Shown here: one piece after another, positions 44,001 to 53,362 of the stretch
Layout of the letters: every line of letters begins with the position of its first letter
Numbering within the stretch: the first letter of the stretch is position 1
Assembly (NCBI GenBank): GCA_963682025.1
Contig: OY821521.1
Coordinates: 114,615,111 to 114,679,110 of the forward strand
Source: Cordilura impudica
Lineage: Eukaryota; Arthropoda; Insecta; Diptera; Scathophagidae
Length of the DNA stretch: 64,000 bases
Direction of reading: 5' to 3'
The notes under the pieces: model-generated
Databases searched by the model: none
The model's input: the letters and a program-made list of their open reading frames with translations, nothing else
Told to the model about the DNA's origin: nothing
Translations under genes and position numbers: made by a program

Positions 44001-44067
44001 TAAATACCGCATGGTGGGGTAAATAATATGCAGCAGAGCCTGATGAAGAAGAGTCTACTTCCCTCAT
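41059..44067 (-). CDS. BEL/Pao reverse transcriptase, RNase H and integrase
   Basis: 1002 residues open. RT residues about 1-260: FNADIEKMY (Asp78) and QMYVDDVLVG (YVDD at 154-157). RNase H: FCDGSEKAYAA (Asp332), LPRLELCGA (Glu375) and LWTDSTIVLSW (Asp405). Integrase: zinc-binding HVHKCSVHGGH with DNCKQC (about 631-671), then the catalytic triad in GLDFAGPFD (Asp703), HLYSDNGTAF (Asp769) and MGGLWEAGV (Glu822), and the C-terminal RWKEEYLKELHRRVKW domain. The first Met is only an artefact of the upstream frameshift: the protein should be fused to gag-protease. By its residues this part looks functional. Confidence 0.93.
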   Translation of the reverse strand: MREVDSSSSGSAAYYLPHHAVFKPDSVTTKLRVVFNASNPSSNGVSLNNILHPGPVLQADLTVLILRWRLYRYVFNADIEKMYRQILIHPNQTHFQRILFRKDPEVDVKDYELNTVTFGVNCVPHLAIRTLIQLARECEAQNLAASEILKTQMYVDDVLVGSHELADAFKRRNELIEVLGSAGFVLRKWTANHIRLLENLPCEYLLNANFLKFSDASTAKTLGLRWNADSDSFYFKLISQPGRDVVTKRAVLSEIAKLFDPAGWLSPKIIVAKMIMQQIWKDKTDWDECLNPVTLKQWHGFLSDYKNIERISIPRWVNFHPNYEIEIHGFCDGSEKAYAATLYVRSTSSSEVKMHLFASKTKVAPVKFETLPRLELCGATLMANMIESLCGQLNLAKNKIYLWTDSTIVLSWLKKPPCHWPTLVKNRVALILSKVGNENWSHVDSKDNPADLASRGSLASDLINNLLWWHGPKWLQQPRENWPQKTFNYHIHLEIQSHHAEMKKPFDILARFSELPRAMRVVAYWFRCLHYLRTRTSLYATPNMTQSELKFVRDRLILVCQQAYIAEYDNLSKGIPLSPKSSLLTLSPFIDSNGFVRMNGRLVRSPGLTYDERFPKILPYSARFTRLYVEHVHKCSVHGGHSLVLRLVRIEFWVPKLKNLIRSVIDNCKQCTIYRKKTGLQIMAALPPERSVLSRPFTHTGLDFAGPFDIKSYMGRGCRITKGYVLVFVCFSTKAIHLEATGDMSSDTFLAAFTRFFSRRGCPSHLYSDNGTAFVGASNLLEVDSKKFLAELKDKVLVGNGFQPVEWHFIPPGAPHMGGLWEAGVNSVKTHLKKVSNAQRFTFEEFTTMLTHIEACLNSRPLSAMSDNPTELLPLTPGHFLVGMPLLAPAEPDYSDLKLSVANRWQKLKALHHQLALRWKEEYLKELHRRVKWKYPQKDFAVGDLVVIRQDNLPPNEWKLGRLEKVYLGDDLKVRAADVRTASGIFTRPIVKLVLLPNEEPN

Positions 44068-44141
44068 GTGACCCCATTGAGATACTCGCCAATCACACTA
44101 TCATATTGTGATTTTAGCTCGGGGCTTTTCAAAAGACGAGT

Positions 44142-45005
44142 TTAATTTCTCATGAATTGGGATAAGGCCACATTCCGAGAATTTCCAAGAGATATATTAC
44201 TCGAAAATTCCCGCCGGAATGGAAGTGAGACTACATAGCGACCATCTGGATTTCTATAAGTTGTCGACTGGAAAAGTTCTTCACAATACTCATCGGCTTC
44301 AGACAATTGTGTCGCTTGTGGAACTTCTTCAAGGTCCCAAAACCGAGAGAGTTGAGAACTTAGCTCAATGTGGTTGAAATATGATTCAACTGAATTTAGG
44401 GGTTGTGGGTGAAAAACTTTACCAGTCACAATCCAGCCGAAAACTGTTCTCTGTGCTACTAGGTTACCATCCGGGTGTTTTTTCACATCGGGTAATATAA
44501 TGTGAGAATAAAGATCTCCCCCGAGGAGAAGATCCATTCGGGTGCATTTGACATCAGTTATAGAAATTTCAGGGAAATTTGAATTCATAATGTTCGCAAA
44601 TGAACACGATTGCAAACGACCCGTCAACTTCTCCACCACATATGCTTCAGTACGAATTTCAAAACTGGGGTCGATTGCTGAGCATATCGAAATAAAACAT
44701 AGTTTTGACGAAGTAGCTGTCAAACTCCCGTTAAGTCCAGTTATCTGCGCCGTTGGAGCAGAAAATGTGGGTATTGACAACTTTCTTTGCAACTTTTTAG
44801 ATATAAAAGTGGCTTGAGAAGCTGGGTCAATTAAAGCACGAGCTGCGCACTTCATATCATTGACATGAATTTCACACATAGTTGTTCCCAGCAATACTGT
44901 GGAATAGGGGTTGGAATGCAAATGAGTTGCATATGTTTGGAATGAAGCAGCTGCAGCTGATGTAGATGCTCCATTTCCAGGGTTATGAGGGGGTTGTGTC
45001 TGATT
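44142..45005 (-). pseudogene. BEL/Pao aspartyl protease and pre-RT region
   Basis: The same frame as gag continues past TAA at 45006 with QTQPPHNPGNG, then MCEIHVNDMKCAARAL. The active-site motif ALIDPASQATFIS has Ala where Gly follows Asp-Pro in relatives, so activity is doubtful. LLLGGDLYSHIILPD and TVFGWIVTGKV follow. The frame meets TAA near 44142; the sequence then reads TRLLKSPELKSQYDSVIG and an extra G in GGGG near 44070 shifts it out of the RT frame. Confidence 0.85.
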
Positions 45006-46394
45006 TTAAGTCTGGATATTAAAACTTCCTGGATTATTTACGGGGTTATTAGTGCGAGGGTTTTGTAGTACAACTGTACTGTTCCGGGGATTTTGTGGTA
45101 CAAAAGTACCGTTTTGGGGGTTTTGTGGTACAAAAGTACCGGTTTGAGGGTTTTGTTGACCGAAAGTACCAGATCCAGAAGCTTGAGTATCCCGATGCAA
45201 ATGCGAATGATGCTTTTGTTTGCACAAAAAACAAACATTTACACTCTTACAAGCTCTAAATTCGTGGGATGTTGCCAGACAGTTCGAACAGCATTTGAGC
45301 CTTTTCACTGTCGCAAGTCTCCCCTCCACATTTTTTTGTAAAAATGTTGCACAAAGTCGCAAGGGATGTTGCTCCTGACAGAGAGCACAACGCAATACCG
45401 TCTGACTAGTATTAGTCTTTGTAGCAAAAGTTTTTATTTTCTTCGAATCCTTAAACGATTTTTTTGATTCGGGTAAATTTGCGCTTTTATTTTAAGTTTG
45501 AACTGGGTTTGGATTCGAGCTTTTTATATCAGAAACGGCCTCAAGGGTATGATAACGAGCCGTTAAAAACTTATCCATTTCCTCCCACCTTGGATTAAAA
45601 TGATCCGCTTTCGGAGAGTCTTCCCAGAGTGCTACAATATGGTCGGGTAATTTCGAGGAACATATAAAAACTAAAGCATGATGCCAAATAGTTTCAAAAC
45701 TAAGCTTTAACTGCGATAAATTAGTAATACAATCATTTATAGTGCGTTGTATACTTTTCAAATTAGGCCCAGTTTCCTTAGTGAGTTGAGGTATATTATA
45801 AAATAGGGTTTTAAATTGAGCATGTATTATAACACGTTTATTTTCATACATGTCAACTAAATTTTTCCACGCAAGCTCAAAACCTTCATTCGTTAATGGA
45901 CATGCTCGAACGATATTATGGGCTTCTCCTTTTGTTTTTTGCAAAAGGTAGTACAATTTCTCAACCGGGGATAGTCGAGAATTGTTTTTGTACAAAGCAG
46001 TGAACATGTCCCTAAACGTAGGCCAATTAACATAATCCCCATAAAAAATATCAGTATCACACGGGGGTAAATGTATATTGGGCTTCAGGCTAAGCTCCTG
46101 GCTCTTTGCTGCCGCCTTAATTCGCTCAGAATTTTCGGTAATTAGAGAGATACCGCGAACGTAGGTAGTATACGAAGCCATATACCGCTGCTTGAGCTCC
46201 AATTAGGCCTTCTGAGTACCACCGCTTGAAAGGGACTCGTAGGTTTCTTGAACGGATTCCCATAACCGAGTCAACTCCTTTTCGTGAGCGTTTAAAGACC
46301 CGGTTTTATGGTCCACTTGGGGTAATATGGCAATAAATGCCTCAAACTCAGTTAGGCGATCACAAACCCTAACGAAATCGTTCATTTCAGCCAT
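45006..46394 (-). pseudogene. BEL/Pao gag with CCHC zinc knuckles, two internal TAA
   Basis: The likely start is MAEMNDFVRVCDRL at 46394, after an AAAG context; an upstream Met at 46490 is in frame but less plausible. The same frame runs on through TAA at 46203-46205 and 45492-45494 to TAA at 45006. The central part (IHLPPCDTDIFYGDYVNWPT, then FRDMF) is the DUF1759-type gag capsid region. The C-terminal part has CALCQEQHPLRLC, CSNCLATSHEFRAC and CFLCKQKHHSHLH, the BEL-type zinc-knuckle array. A Gln/Asn-rich NPQNGTFVPQNP repeat follows. All three gag stops sit where a Gln codon would fit. Confidence 0.85.
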
Positions 46395-47874
46395 CTTTAA
46401 AAGTTTAAATACTAAAAACGGGTTAGAAAAAAAATTTAAAATGGGTAAAATAAACTTTGAAATAGAATGACTGCGGGTTAAAATCAACAAAAAAAATTTA
46501 ATAATTTGAAAAAATTATCAAAAATACTCAAGAAAAATTGAGAAGATTAAAAAAATGTTTCGGGTAAGTATTTTGGGGTGGAAAACTAATTGAAATAAAT
46601 TTGTTTTCGTGTTAAACAAAAAAAACAATTAAATTTTGGGTAAAAATTCGAAAAAAAAAATCAAAAATATTGACAATATAATACGTAATAAAAGTAATTT
46701 ACACTGTTTTTCTTTGATACGGGTTAAAAATCTCAAAAAACCGGGTTAAAATTGCGAAATTATCTTTAATTTACACTTAAAAACAAATTAAAACAACAAT
46801 TTTTACAGTGTAAATCACTTTCGGTAACAAAAATATGTATCAAAAGTTCAAATTACACTAGCGTCGCAACTTTTAAACACGGGTACTCACAATCGGGTTC
46901 AATGAATTGAATTAATCTCACAAAATTTAATTAAATTTCACAAAATTACGGGTACTTTTATTAAGAAATGAGCCGAATAATTAATTTATACCGAATTATG
47001 GCGAAAAAATTAATTAGAAATAACAATTTTGTAAAAAAATTACAAAATACCCGGTCTATTCGGTTATCTCAAATGTTGCAACACTAATGAATGTGTGTAA
47101 CAACACAAAAAAATATAAAAAAAACAATCAACAAATACAGTGTCAAATAGCGGTATATTTCACTTTTATTTTAATAAAACTCACTCAATTAATGCATTCA
47201 CTGGGGTTATTATTTAGTTTTAATTAAATTAAATAATTTTATCAGAAAAAAATAACTAAATAGTTTTAATATTGTTATGTCCGATTTTGTTTACAATTTT
47301 GTGTTTTATTCGTTCTAATTAGAACTAACGAGTAAAAATGGCAGCAATGACTTTTAAACTGTAAAGCTTTATTTTAACAGAGAATTAAAATCATGAGTTA
47401 AAAACAAAAAACAGAGCTTTATAAAAAAACTATTTTGCTTTGATATGAACACAACAAAAAAAAAAAAACTAAAAACACAAGTAATGAGAAAAAATACAAG
47501 TAAAAAAAATAAATTTTTCTTCACTTTCGCTAAATGTTAACCAAGGGTGTTGTTGGTAAAATTTTAAAAGGGTTTTTTTTTTTTTTTTTAACACTTGCAC
47601 TTGTTTCTGTTTTTGTAATTGTGGATTATTTAACACTTTTTGTTGGTATTTCTTTTTTCTATTTTATCAAAAAAAAGGAACACTTTTTATGTTGTTACAC
47701 TTCACTTTTTATATTTTTCACACAAAAAATAAATGCAAAAAAACACGTACCTTTTTCCTTTAAAGGGGTTTACTAAGGGGGAATTTAAAATTGTCCGTCC
47801 AAATGGAAAGCCAAAGGGGGTTTCTAAAAAGAAATATTTCTCTTAACAAATATTATCAACGGGGTGGACTGTAT
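46395..47874. other. BEL/Pao 5' untranslated leader
   Basis: 1.5 kb of AT-rich, G-run-punctuated sequence between primer-binding site and gag start. No ORF on the minus strand is convincing. It would hold the packaging signal and a splice donor, neither identified. Confidence 0.6.
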
Positions 47875-47894
47875 AATCCGGTTCGAATGGACCA
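47875..47894 (-). other. Primer-binding site
   Basis: TGGTCCATTCGAACCGGATT begins 2 nt inside the 5' LTR. It resembles the complement of the 3' end of tRNA-Tyr, with one inserted and one changed base compared with what I recall. The tRNA identity is inference. Confidence 0.55.
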
Positions 47895-47896
47895 AA

Positions 47897-48189
47897 TGTT
47901 AATTTGATAATATTTGTCTCGAAAAAAAATGGTTGAACAGAAAAGAAAACACAATCAGTTTATATTTTCTAAATCGTTATAATTTATTAAAAAATAATTC
48001 GGGGGTTAATTTCTCCGTACGTACCGTACTTAGCTGGGGTATACAAGCGTATAAAAAAAGCTTTTTTTTTCCTTTTTTAATACATAAAAAGCACTTAGAC
48101 GCCAAATAGAAAAACAAAGGATAAGATAAAAAAAAAGATAAAAGGCACTGAACAGTAACACGCCCTTTTACACGATCTGCGCTTAAACA
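47897..48189 (-). repeat. 5' LTR of the BEL/Pao element
   Basis: Shares 258 bp with the other LTR, then has GTAACACGCCC through GCGCTTAAACA before the TCTAT duplication. The outermost TGTTTAAG/TTAACA ends on the minus strand fit TG...CA rules. Confidence 0.8.
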
Positions 48190-48194
48190 TCTAT

Positions 48195-48500
48195 TGTTCT
48201 TGTTGTTATTCTAAATGTTGTATTTTGCGGTCGCTGTGGTAATAATATAATAAAAAAAATATCCTTCAAAAAACTCTGGTATGAAAATTTAAAAATTTCC
48301 ATTGTTTTGTCATCATTGAAAAAATTTTTTATGTCATTTTTGTCGTCGCCACGAGCCTGCCTATAAAGTTGCAGATCGATTGGCTCACGGGAAAGGGGCT
48401 AAAAATCGATCCAAAATTTTGTCGACAAGCAGACACTACCAGTTAATATAAAGGCAGTAAATAAAGGGAGTAAAAGTTCTCCAACGATTTAAAAAACAAA
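48195..48500 (+). mobile_element. DINE-like family B copy, 3' part
   Basis: Continuation of 38968-39969 after the BEL/Pao insertion: TTCTTGTTGTTATTCTAAAT, GCCACGAGCCTGCCT, GGGAAAGGGGCTAAAAATCG. Confidence 0.75.
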
Positions 48501-48664
48501 TTTTTATGTATTAATTTATTTAAAGAAAAAAAATAATTAAATGAAATAGTAATAATAATAAAAAAAAAATAATATACAATACAAAAAAAAAGAATATATA
48601 AATAAAAAAAAATAAAGATAAATGCATTCATAGCATTATAATATATATAAAAGGTCAATGTTTT

Positions 48665-48800
48665 CTAACCGTAACCGTAACGAGTCAGTTGTTTTTTTTT
48701 ACATGAAAATCATTTAAAACAGTTACCGAACGTAACCGGAACGTCCCAATACTTTTCATGTGAAAAAAAGGCTGACACGTTACGTAACAGTTACATGTCG
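48665..48800. repeat. Small inverted-repeat element
   Basis: CGTAACGAGTCAGTTGTTTT...ACATGAAAA on the left pairs imperfectly with TTTTCATGTGAAAAAAAGGC...GTTACG on the right, in a hairpin of about 130 bp. A tiny MITE is the simplest reading. Confidence 0.5.
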
Positions 48801-50460
48801 CTAACTTGTTCTTTACACAGGCTACTGCTTTTGCAGCCAACTTCAGGTCTATTTATATAGTTTCGTAAACATAACTGATAAAATTGTTTCTATTATTTTT
48901 TGCTGTAAGTAATAAATTATAAATATATTGAATTTGCAAACTAAAATGGATACATATATTGGAGGTGCTTTAATACAAAAGAGTTAACGAAAAAAAAACA
49001 ACAACAACAACATCAACAATGACAGTCATATGTTCTTCAAATAGAAAAAAACTGCAAGTGTGTTTTGTTGGCTACAAAACAAAAATAGTGTTGACAATAT
49101 AACAAAATATGTAAAAGAAATTAGTGCTATGAAATATTTTATTTTGTTTAAAAAAAATCGCAAAATGAAAGGCTATAATTCCATTAATAATCAAAAGGGG
49201 TTAAATTAATTTATTTATTTTTACGTTATACTAATGCATTTTAAATAAGTAAAAGTAATTGTATATTTAAATAAAAATGCATTTGTATTATATGTTGCTG
49301 TCGTATTCAGAAAAATCAAGTAGCTGACTATACGACTACAAATGATGCTGCCAGCAGTCGTCTATGTGTTTCATTCATGATGTTGCATTTTTTTGCGAGC
49401 AATACTTACATATATTCTAAATAAAGAAATAATAGTTCTTTTCATACTGCGAAATCTATACAAATATATGTACAAATACTATATGCCAAATTTCAAATTT
49501 GCAATAATTGATACATTTTTGAAAGAAATTTGTATAATATGAAATGTCTTCAATTTATTTCATAGAAAACAATTTTTTGAGGTGCGTGGATTTTCCATAT
49601 TTACGGTTTTACTATTTTCGTAATGAGGTTAAATGAGTTAAAAAGAATTTTAAATTTTTGAAAATATTAGGTGAGGATCCTCAAGATGTAATATACGATC
49701 GGTCTAAAACTTTTCACTTAGAGCCACAGTTAAATTCGAAACAACAAAAACCCATATATTTTGTGCATAAAGCTTAACATTAAATGTGCTTTTCTTAAAT
49801 GTCTATATATTTTTTCTCATTCATTTCTGACCATCTTCAATGTAAATTTACCAAAGTTTTTTTTATTGCAATATGTGTATAAAACTTAAAAATTTAATAT
49901 TTTTTATTGTGTATTAACTTATTATTCTGCGATTTTCATTACATCACAAAATGTTACAAATTGGCACTACTGTTTCAAAAACAGAAAACTTCGAAATCAG
50001 TTTGAAAACAGTTGATCTGTAAAACTGTGTGTGAAATTGTGTCAAATAAAATTACAAATATTAATAAATATAATAGTACATATATATATATATATTTTAT
50101 TAATTTTGTTAAGAATTAGCACAAAATTGATTTTCCATTTCAAAGAATTCTGCCATATTTTGTTAAAGGGAAAATCCATTTTTGTTATATTAAAAAAAAC
50201 AGACTTGCATTTAATTTTTCCGTGACTGCCTCAATGCGTAGATGCCACCACAATATTTTTTCTAATTAAATATTAACCAATATCTAACTAGAATTATGAT
50301 TTATTCTGACTAAAAAGTTCCAATTAAAAGTTATTCAGCCCAATTATGAATGTTCTCAAGGAATTTCTTTCTCACGGAAAATACATTTCTCGAGAAAAAA
50401 ATTCCTCCAATTATAAATTCCGCGTGAACAAAAAATGATTAACTGGCATCATCGTATTTC
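48801..50460. other. AT-rich DNA with MITE fragments, no gene
   Basis: Contains a segment (48983-49056) inverted at 51342-51424 and a partial relative (49065-49375) of the MITE at 24681-25275. Confidence 0.5.
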
Positions 50461-50529
50461 GAAGCCACTTGCTTTGCTTATTGACAATTAATTTTCTATT
50501 TTTTGTGTGTGTGCAAACGACCTACAATA

Positions 50530-51310
50530 AATGACCCAATAAACATTTTTGTTTGCTATCAACTTGAGGTGCATTAGAGATCAAATACATTTCTCAAATC
50601 TCCAACGTTAATTCTCAAATGCCCTCAATAGTTCGAATATAGTCTTCTCAACTTAAAAGGCACATTTTTTATATGGCGATTTTCATTGTTATCAAATTGA
50701 GAAATTTGTGATTCTCAACTTGATAGCAAAGAAATATTTCCAATCGGTATCAAATGGAAGGTAAGGAATTGCCATATTAAAAAATATTATACTAATTTTA
50801 GAAATAAAAACAATGTACTTTTTTTAATGTTTCAATTTAATTTCATTATATATTTAACATTATTATGTACATATTTAACATTAAATGTACATATTATGTA
50901 CATTTTTTAAAATCTAGAATTAAAAATAAATGAATTAATTAGTTGTACATTTTTTGAAAAATTCGACAAAAAGCAGAAATAATTCAAAATATATCAATTA
51001 ATTATTTGTACTTTTTTTTGGCATTTTTTAATTTAATTTATTATTTATGACATATTTAAATAATATCTCAAACTTAACACAAATCGCATTCAAGTTGAAA
51101 AAATGTTTGGTCTCAAGTGGAGAAAAGTGTTGGATATCCAATTGAGAGTAAAAATGTTTCTCAAAGATTGGAAAAAATGTTAAGTCTCAACTTGATGTCA
51201 AGTTGAAAGCAAACAAGGAGAAAAATTGTTCAACCCAAGTTGAGAATTACATTTGACATCAATTTGAGAACTTAACTTTTCTCCAACATTGGAGAAATAA
51301 TATTTCAATG
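50530..51310. repeat. Element dense in TCAACTTGAGA-type motifs
   Basis: More than a dozen copies, in both orientations, of CAACTTGAGAA/TTCTCAAGTTG variants are scattered over 780 bp. The outer parts are weakly inverted to each other (ATTTCTC..CTCCAACGTT on the left; AACATTGGAGAAAT on the right). Non-coding MITE-like. Confidence 0.5.
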
Positions 51311-51624
51311 CATACTGCGGAACGACCGAAACTAACACATACACAGTTTTTTTTTTCTATTTGAAAAACATATGACTGTCATTGTTGCTGTTGTAGAGTT
51401 GTTTTTTTAAATTTTTTTCGTTAAATAGCAATATTTGTAAATTACCGGGTATTATTTATTATTGGTTGTCGGAAAGTGAAGTTAATTCTAAAGTGTTAAC
51501 TTAAATTGTTAAAATAAACAGAAATATAGACATAAACAAAGTTAATACTTTCTACATATATATTTAAAAAAAAGCTGATTATTTAAATGATTCAAGTGAT
51601 ATCGCACACAGAATGTTCAGAGTT

Positions 51625-52990
51625 TAATATGATAAATAACTGCGCAAACGTGTTGTCCAATGACTTTGCCTCCTCTCGGGATTCTAATAAGAGAAAGGTA
51701 GGTTTGGCGGCTACAAGTTTAGGTTTTAGAAAGGTAAGTAATTTATTAAATTAAAACTTCAAGTTAATTTTTGTTGTTTCTTTAGGACTCTTCAAAATAT
51801 GTCAGTGAATTCGTTAGTCCCATTCTCAATTGTTTAAACGATCAATATTTACGTGTCCGGTATTTTGCGTGTGATCCTTGTATAACTTGGTGGCATGTTC
51901 CTCCATTATACCCTTCTCCGATTTATTTCCTGCTGGCATCTTGTGACCTATTCCTATTGGATTGTTTACTTAAAAATATTGTTATAGAATCTTCACAAAC
52001 TTTCAATCTAGAAGCTTTTATACCTCTTCTTAAGGAACGCATTTATGTAAAGATTTATATTGTGCGACAATATGTTATATCCTGGATTGCGATTGTGAAT
52101 GCTGTACCTGAAAATAATATGGTTTTCTATTTGATATTATTTATGGACTTTTTTTGATGGAAGATAATACACAAGAAATACAAATGTGTGAAACTACGCT
52201 GACAGTTTCTTAAATCGATTCGTAATGATTCCAGATCAATGCGCATGGAAAACACTATAAATATATTGATAATACATGCGCAATCACCAAACTTATTAAG
52301 GTAATGCACTGAAATTTTATTTAAAATTCTAGCTAACAACAAAGAAAATCTTTATTGCAGAATTTTACATTAATCCTTGTATCTATCTTTCAGTCTATTG
52401 CCATAACATGGATACGGGAGTTTGTTTTATTATTTGGTTCGAATGTTTTAGTTTATGCCATTCTACCATGTCTGGAATATAATGTTGACAATATGAAGAA
52501 TAATAAGGAATGTGCAGTATCCGTAAATACATCAATAATGAAATTAGTTTCTTCAAAAGAACAAAGATCTCAGAATATTCAACAAATTGTTTTATGGAGG
52601 TATTATAACAATATCTCACACACGGTTCTGTACAAGCAAAGGTAGCAGTATTTCAATTTTCGAAATGATGTGTATCAGTTTTGGCCGAAATTCTTATTTC
52701 ACAACTCTCAAAAGGTAAGCTGTATTATAAATTTTTTATAGATAATTAAGTGTTATAATAAATTGTTTTCTTTAAGAAACTACTGATTTCAGTAAGGCCC
52801 ATTACCGGAAATTTCTATTGAGTTTAGTCAATTTATTCAGTGCTAAGTTGCGTACCACTTTGAGGGATGTTTCGAGTGAAGAGTCAGCAGAGTTATTTAA
52901 ATGTCTGTATAAATTTAAGACCATTGTCCTGTTTGCTTTGTCTTTATTGAAATATTTAATGTTTGTTTATATTTTATTTTTAATTGCTTG
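51625..52990 (+). pseudogene. Vac14-like: Vac14 pseudogene retaining introns
   Basis: Vac14 is the HEAT-repeat scaffold of the PIKfyve/Fig4 complex on endosomes. Matches to it as I know it are SNDFASSRDSNKRKVGLAAT, DSSKYVSEFVSPILNCLND and YLRVRYFAC. Further on come LLKNIVIESSQTFNLEAFIP with LLKERIYVK, then QSIAITWIREFVLLFGSN, ILPCLEYNVDNMKNNKE, and late YRKFLLSLVNLFS. GT-AG introns are preserved at 51734-51785, about 52301-52393 and 52715-52776, so this is a DNA-level duplicate and not a retrocopy. Stops and frameshifts, for example after FACD and near 52157, kill it. The N-terminal end and much of the C-terminal half are missing. The intact parental gene is not in the window. Confidence 0.8.
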
Positions 52991-53362
52991 ATTTTTAATA
53001 CAATAAATAAATAAATAATAAATCGTGTTTCATTATAATCAAGCGTGAAATTTCGAAATTAAATTTATTTTAAAGAAAAATTAAATAAAAAAATTAATAG
53101 CATAGCTATGATGCGAGCACTTGTGGAGGAAATTGGGAATAGCCAAAGGATTGGTAGAAGTCAATTGTGGGCTGAATTTATGGAAAACGCAATCAATGCC
53201 TCAATTGGCTTTCATTAAAGTTACAAACGTTTTATCCCGATTTTGACCAAACGTATATTATTTGAAAGGTATTTCTTTTTAGTCGATTTGCCGATTTACA
53301 GATTTTAAAATTTTTTCCTTTATTTTGAGTAAATTTCATTTAAAGTTGCTACTAACACATAC

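Larger units (their letters stand above)
39975..48189 (-). mobile_element. BEL/Pao LTR retrotransposon, almost complete
   Basis: 8.2 kb on the minus strand with TCTAT duplicated at 39970-39974 and 48190-48194, inserted in a family B repeat. Order on the minus strand is 5' LTR, primer-binding site, gag, protease, RT, RNase H, integrase, an additional CCHC ORF and 3' LTR. All RT, RNase H and integrase catalytic residues are present. Gag-pol has four in-frame TAA codons and one frameshift. The LTRs differ by only a base change and homopolymer lengths over the shared 258 bp, so insertion is recent. Confidence 0.9.

Noticed and set aside
45006..46205. Reassigned TAA (Gln) genetic code
   Set aside because: Elsewhere TAA ends frames normally (for example after the RT-integrase frame) and the host is an insect; ordinary mutation is more likely.
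47875..47894. tRNA-like GGTTCGAA sequence read on the plus strand
   Set aside because: Only about 20 nt resemble a tRNA 3' end; it is the primer-binding site of the BEL/Pao element, not a tRNA gene.
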